DNA of 64,000 nt from Branchiostoma lanceolatum (taxonomy: Eukaryota; Chordata; Leptocardii; Amphioxiformes; Branchiostomatidae). Under the pieces are notes generated by a model that did not search any database, was not told where the DNA came from, and saw nothing but the letters and a program-made list of their open reading frames with translations. The translations under genes and the position numbers were made by a program. Numbering within the stretch: position 1 is the stretch's first letter; the number at the start of each line of letters is the position of its first letter. This document shows positions 61,901 to 64,000 of this stretch, piece after piece. The stretch is from the NCBI RefSeq assembly GCF_035083965.1, contig NC_089727.1, positions 9,987,501 through 10,051,500 on the forward strand. The letters are read 5' to 3'.

Positions 61901-63915
61901 GTGGTGGCTATGGCAGTGGCGTTGTACTCCTGCTCTAGCCTCTGGTTGAAGACTTCCATGTGCAGCAGTCCCAGGAAGCCTAGCCTGAACCCCAGGCCTA
62001 GAGCAGCGCTGTTTTGGGGTGACAGCAAAGTGAAAGGACTAAATATTGATCCTTGTGATATTGTCCTTCAGCCTGTACAATCATAATAAAACAGACAAAA
62101 TTACTTGTCTCATTCTCTTACGCATAACCTTGCCAGTGGCATATACAACATACCTTGGTGAGGCTCTATAAACTAGCTTGAGGCTTCCACTTTTGTGGGT
62201 GAAGCCTCTAACCTGAGCCATCAGCCAATCAGAGAATCGCCTGTTTTGTCTTCCATTTCACATTGTGAAAAACCCGAATAAACAAATTAATCTTTTCTTT
62301 AGGTTAAGCTACAAAAGTAGAAACCTCAGCCCGGTTTTGCAGAGCCTCTTTTAAGGTATTTTGTACAGGTTGTGGGGGAGGCTCTGCATAGGAGAATGGT
62401 AGGTACTGGGATGTTTCTATTTTCAACATACAGTAATCATGTCTGAAGATATCAATCTTCTTTAGGTGCATGCTGTAAGCTGAGAAAGATTAACAGTTTT
62501 ACTAGCACAGAACAATTGTGAGGTGCACTTTTGTCTTAAGCATTGACAAAAAAAAAGATAAGCTGCAATACTTCTCCCTATCACTAGAGAGCTCTATCCA
62601 TCTTCTCTAATTCTTCCTTACCTGCTGTCCTTAGCAACAGTGACACTGGAGTCATTTAAGGTCAATCTGTCAACAGCGACCTTCAGGTCACGGTACTCTG
62701 ACTGGTCCATGGGGAAAATTCCTCCAAACACCTTGAAAATACACATGACAGTCTTGCTTTTGTAACTGGAAAAGTGAGATGAGCCCAGCCGCATTAGACA
62801 TTTAGCTTTTAAAATCAGATTCTGAAAAACATGGAACAAAGTACACTTACTGTATGACATTGTATACTTTTGTATGCTCACTTCAAATATACTTGTACCA
62901 CTTTGCCTGCTCTACATGATTATGTTTATAATAATACTACTGGCATAATGTTTTTCAAGCTCAGGTTTGGAATGTAACAGAATAGAAACTTTCAATAAGG
63001 TCTGAATTCGAAGTAAATGCGTCAGTTAAAACTTCAGTAAATATAAGTCATGACACAATCTTGACAAAACACTACATTCATTGACTGAAAGATGATACAA
63101 AAACAGAGCAGGACTCTACCATGGGCTTGGCAGGTTTGAAGCCAGGTAGCGGCTCCACAGGTGAGGCAGACAGGTGTAAGGTGTCACCTATCCTGGCCTC
63201 CTGGATAGACTTCATCCCTGCGATCAGGTAACCTACCTGGCCTGCATGTCTGGAGGGGGGAGAGGAGAAAGATTACCTTTTCTAGTCTTCAAATGTATTC
63301 AATTTTGTTCTGAATCTTGAGAAGAGGTAACTTTGAAAAAGTAATGATGATGGGACAAAAGAAAAAGCTTACTAATCCCCATACAGATACAGATCTACTA
63401 GTTTGGTGGATTTCAAGTTATTCAGCTCTTATACTTGCTTATGCTTATAAAGCTGTAGTAGTTGTGGTGATATTTTGTCATTGTTTGGGATGGGAGAAGA
63501 AGAAGAAACAAACCTAGAACAATAAGTTTACTTCTGTGGATGTAAACATCAAACATGCAGGATTCCACTCTTATAAATATTTCAAACATCTTCTTTCTCA
63601 TCATAATAGTTTATGTATTACTTCTCACTTCACATAAAAATAGAGATATTATGTAAGATAAGTTTCTACAGCAGTGTTTCTATTTCAGTAGTTTATAAAC
63701 ATGGTACTAACAGTTCCTGAGTAGACTGTTGGTCAGGGCTCATGATCCCTACTTCCTGCACCTCGTACGACTTGTTGCTGTGGGCAGAGCTGATCTTGTC
63801 CCCCTGCTGAACCTTCCCGTCTATAACTGCCACGTTGGTGACCGCACCGCGGAAGTGGTTGTACGTAGAGTCAAATAGGAGGGCCTTCCAGGGTTTGCTG
63901 TGGTCAGAGTTTGGC
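58930..63915 (-). CDS. GUF1: Translation factor GUF1 (mitochondrial LepA/EF4), C-terminal 417 aa, truncated by window edge
   Basis: LepA-family GTPase, acting on mitochondrial ribosomes. Ten exons (minus strand, 5' to 3'): 63712-63915, 63120-63249, 62622-62731, 61881-62008, 61283-61353, 60647-60739, 59864-59997, 59311-59532, 59169-59205, 58930-59055; all phases agree. The visible part covers the beta-barrel domain ([16 protein letters not shown], then GQVGYLIAG and [14 protein letters not shown]), the EF-G-like domains ([26 protein letters not shown]-like segment; GYASFDYED) and the LepA-specific C-terminal domain ([47 protein letters not shown]). The GTP-binding G domain and transit peptide lie right of the window; the first exon begins at phase 2. 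Identification is certain from near-universal LepA motifs. Confidence 0.96.
61440..61860. repeat. Pair of related repeats in a GUF1 intron
   Basis: Two segments (about 61440-61600 and 61690-61860) share the order: caaggtgagtagt-like start, cctcctgactccc or cctcctggctccc, ccag, cacaaacc, aaggctaaaa or taggctaaaa, then gcttgaaccacactgttaca-like end. They are diverged direct copies of one short interspersed repeat. Confidence 0.6.
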
Positions 63916-64000
63916 CTGAGTGACAGAAATTGTGTAACGTTACATATTGTACAACGCTTGCAGGATCAGGTGCTTTTTAGCTATTTAGAAACAGTAAAAA

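Noticed and set aside
1-64000. CRISPR arrays, prokaryotic operons or phage genes
   Set aside because: All supported genes are spliced eukaryotic genes; the direct repeats seen are transposon-associated or microsatellites without spacers.

Overview
The window looks like a gene-dense, intron-rich, repeat-studded piece of an invertebrate deuterostome nuclear genome. Amphioxus (Branchiostoma) is my best guess, from compact multi-exon genes, abundant MITE/SINE debris and recognisable animal orthologues; it does not rest on a database match.

Layout. (1) 1-8.7 kb: the last two exons of an unrecognised gene (+), its long 3'UTR, then a CpG-rich gene-free stretch. (2) 8.8-12.1 kb: a small unknown gene (+) with three coding exons; its second intron carries a 1.49-kb foldback-type transposon flanked by 9-bp direct repeats. 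(3) 13.2-19.8 kb: a complete ten-exon aspartylglucosaminidase gene (AGA, -, 347 aa), with a 1.35-kb terminal-inverted-repeat element in one intron. (4) 19,991-20,062: tRNA-Glu(TTC). (5) 21.7-58.3 kb: a head-to-tail array on + of six intact uronyl/heparan-sulfate 2-O-sulfotransferase-like genes (called A, B, C, D, F, G here) plus one five-exon partial copy (E). (6) 58.9-63.9 kb: the last ten exons of the mitochondrial LepA-type translation factor GUF1 (-), running off the right edge.

The array is the main feature. All intact paralogues share seven exons with identical intron phases (1,0,2,0,2,1). Each predicted protein is a short type II membrane protein with a PKCGS PAPS-binding motif, an RDP 3'-phosphate-binding motif and two cysteine pairs spaced as in HS2ST. 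By family they should add 2-O-sulfate to uronic acids of glycosaminoglycans in the Golgi. F and G have Gln where A-D have the predicted catalytic His but are otherwise intact, so they look like pseudoenzymes or altered enzymes. D is followed by a 2,902-bp tandem copy of its own exons 3-7 (E), with only two base differences found by eye, one of which removes a conserved cysteine. Exon 6 is nearly identical in all paralogues while exon 2 is strongly diverged, which suggests gene conversion.

All exon coordinates were derived by hand from splice signals and codon phase; every complete multi-exon model closes in frame.
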